Assembly (NCBI RefSeq): GCF_900172355.1
Contig: NZ_FWFZ01000014.1
Span: 39,764-103,763 of the forward strand
Direction: 5' to 3'
DNA: 64,000 nt
DNA from: Roseisalinus antarcticus
GTDB lineage: Bacteria; Pseudomonadota; Alphaproteobacteria; Rhodobacterales; Rhodobacteraceae
Part shown: in pieces, positions 63,767 to 64,000 of the stretch
Numbering within the stretch: position 1 is the stretch's first letter
Layout of the letters: each line of letters begins with the position of its first letter
The notes under the pieces: model-generated
The model's database searches: none
What the model saw: the letters and a program-made list of their open reading frames with translations, nothing else
Told to the model about the DNA's origin: nothing
Program-made: the position numbers and the translations under genes

Positions 63767-64000
<234 letters not shown>

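Overview
The window looks like a chromosomal contig of an alphaproteobacterium, most likely family Rhodobacteraceae (Roseobacter/Rhodobacter group). Signs of this are the very high GC content, the dusB(nifR3)-ntrB-ntrC-ntrY-ntrX cluster with an NtrC that lacks the sigma54-contact loop, the fused ispDF gene next to pgpA and cinA, many ATGA/GTGA stop-start overlaps, and several RTX proteins including one with a C-terminal Hint_2 domain. No phage, insertion sequence or CRISPR array was found. The last ~230 bases are a poly-C/poly-G stretch that looks like a contig-end artefact.

Layout. 1-8.1 kb is mostly minus strand: DUF985 cupin, enolase, EamA permease with a Fur/Mur regulator, NhaP-type antiporter, a GNAT-like protein, two unrecognised small genes and tyrS. 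8.2-17.5 kb holds anmK, an outer-membrane beta-barrel, a PEP-mutase-like lyase, a divergent arginase/ornithine cyclodeaminase versus AsnC-type regulator pair, dsbB, a DedA/YqaA-type protein, a YpfJ-type metalloprotease, tRNA-Leu(CAA), and a TAT-exported protein with a haem-type membrane protein. 18.7-24.2 kb holds a 1520-residue RTX/Hint protein preceded by ~1.1 kb without a gene and followed by a stand-alone Hint protein. 24.2-30.8 kb holds a MobA-like transferase, a dimethylglycine-dehydrogenase-like flavoprotein, a DUF2254 protein, cinA-pgpA-ispDF. 30.9-38.2 kb is the nitrogen-regulation cluster. 38.2-51.8 kb holds an MFS/FrnE/acyl-CoA-synthetase operon (the synthetase has an in-frame stop), an XRE-cupin regulator, a peptide-type binding protein, bdhA with a patatin, DUF502, psuG-psuK, and a head-to-head DUF4198/HupE pair. 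51.8-61.0 kb is a cluster of four related PPC-RTX proteins. 61.2-63.0 kb is rpsB-tsf, followed by a DUF4396 gene with an in-frame TAG.

The most interesting locus is the PPC-RTX cluster. Two of its genes are a ~2.3-kb tandem duplication with 8-bp microhomology (TGGCGATG) at the breakpoints, and the duplication carries along the 3' end of hupE. All four proteins carry a higher-order repeat: a nonapeptide with an R-G-W-type core recurs exactly every nine nonapeptides (81 residues, 243 bp). The single 242-bp spacing falls where one gene has lost one base from a G run. A second candidate is an orphan ~75-nt small RNA near 44.7 kb with a well-spaced promoter, a hairpin and an intrinsic terminator.
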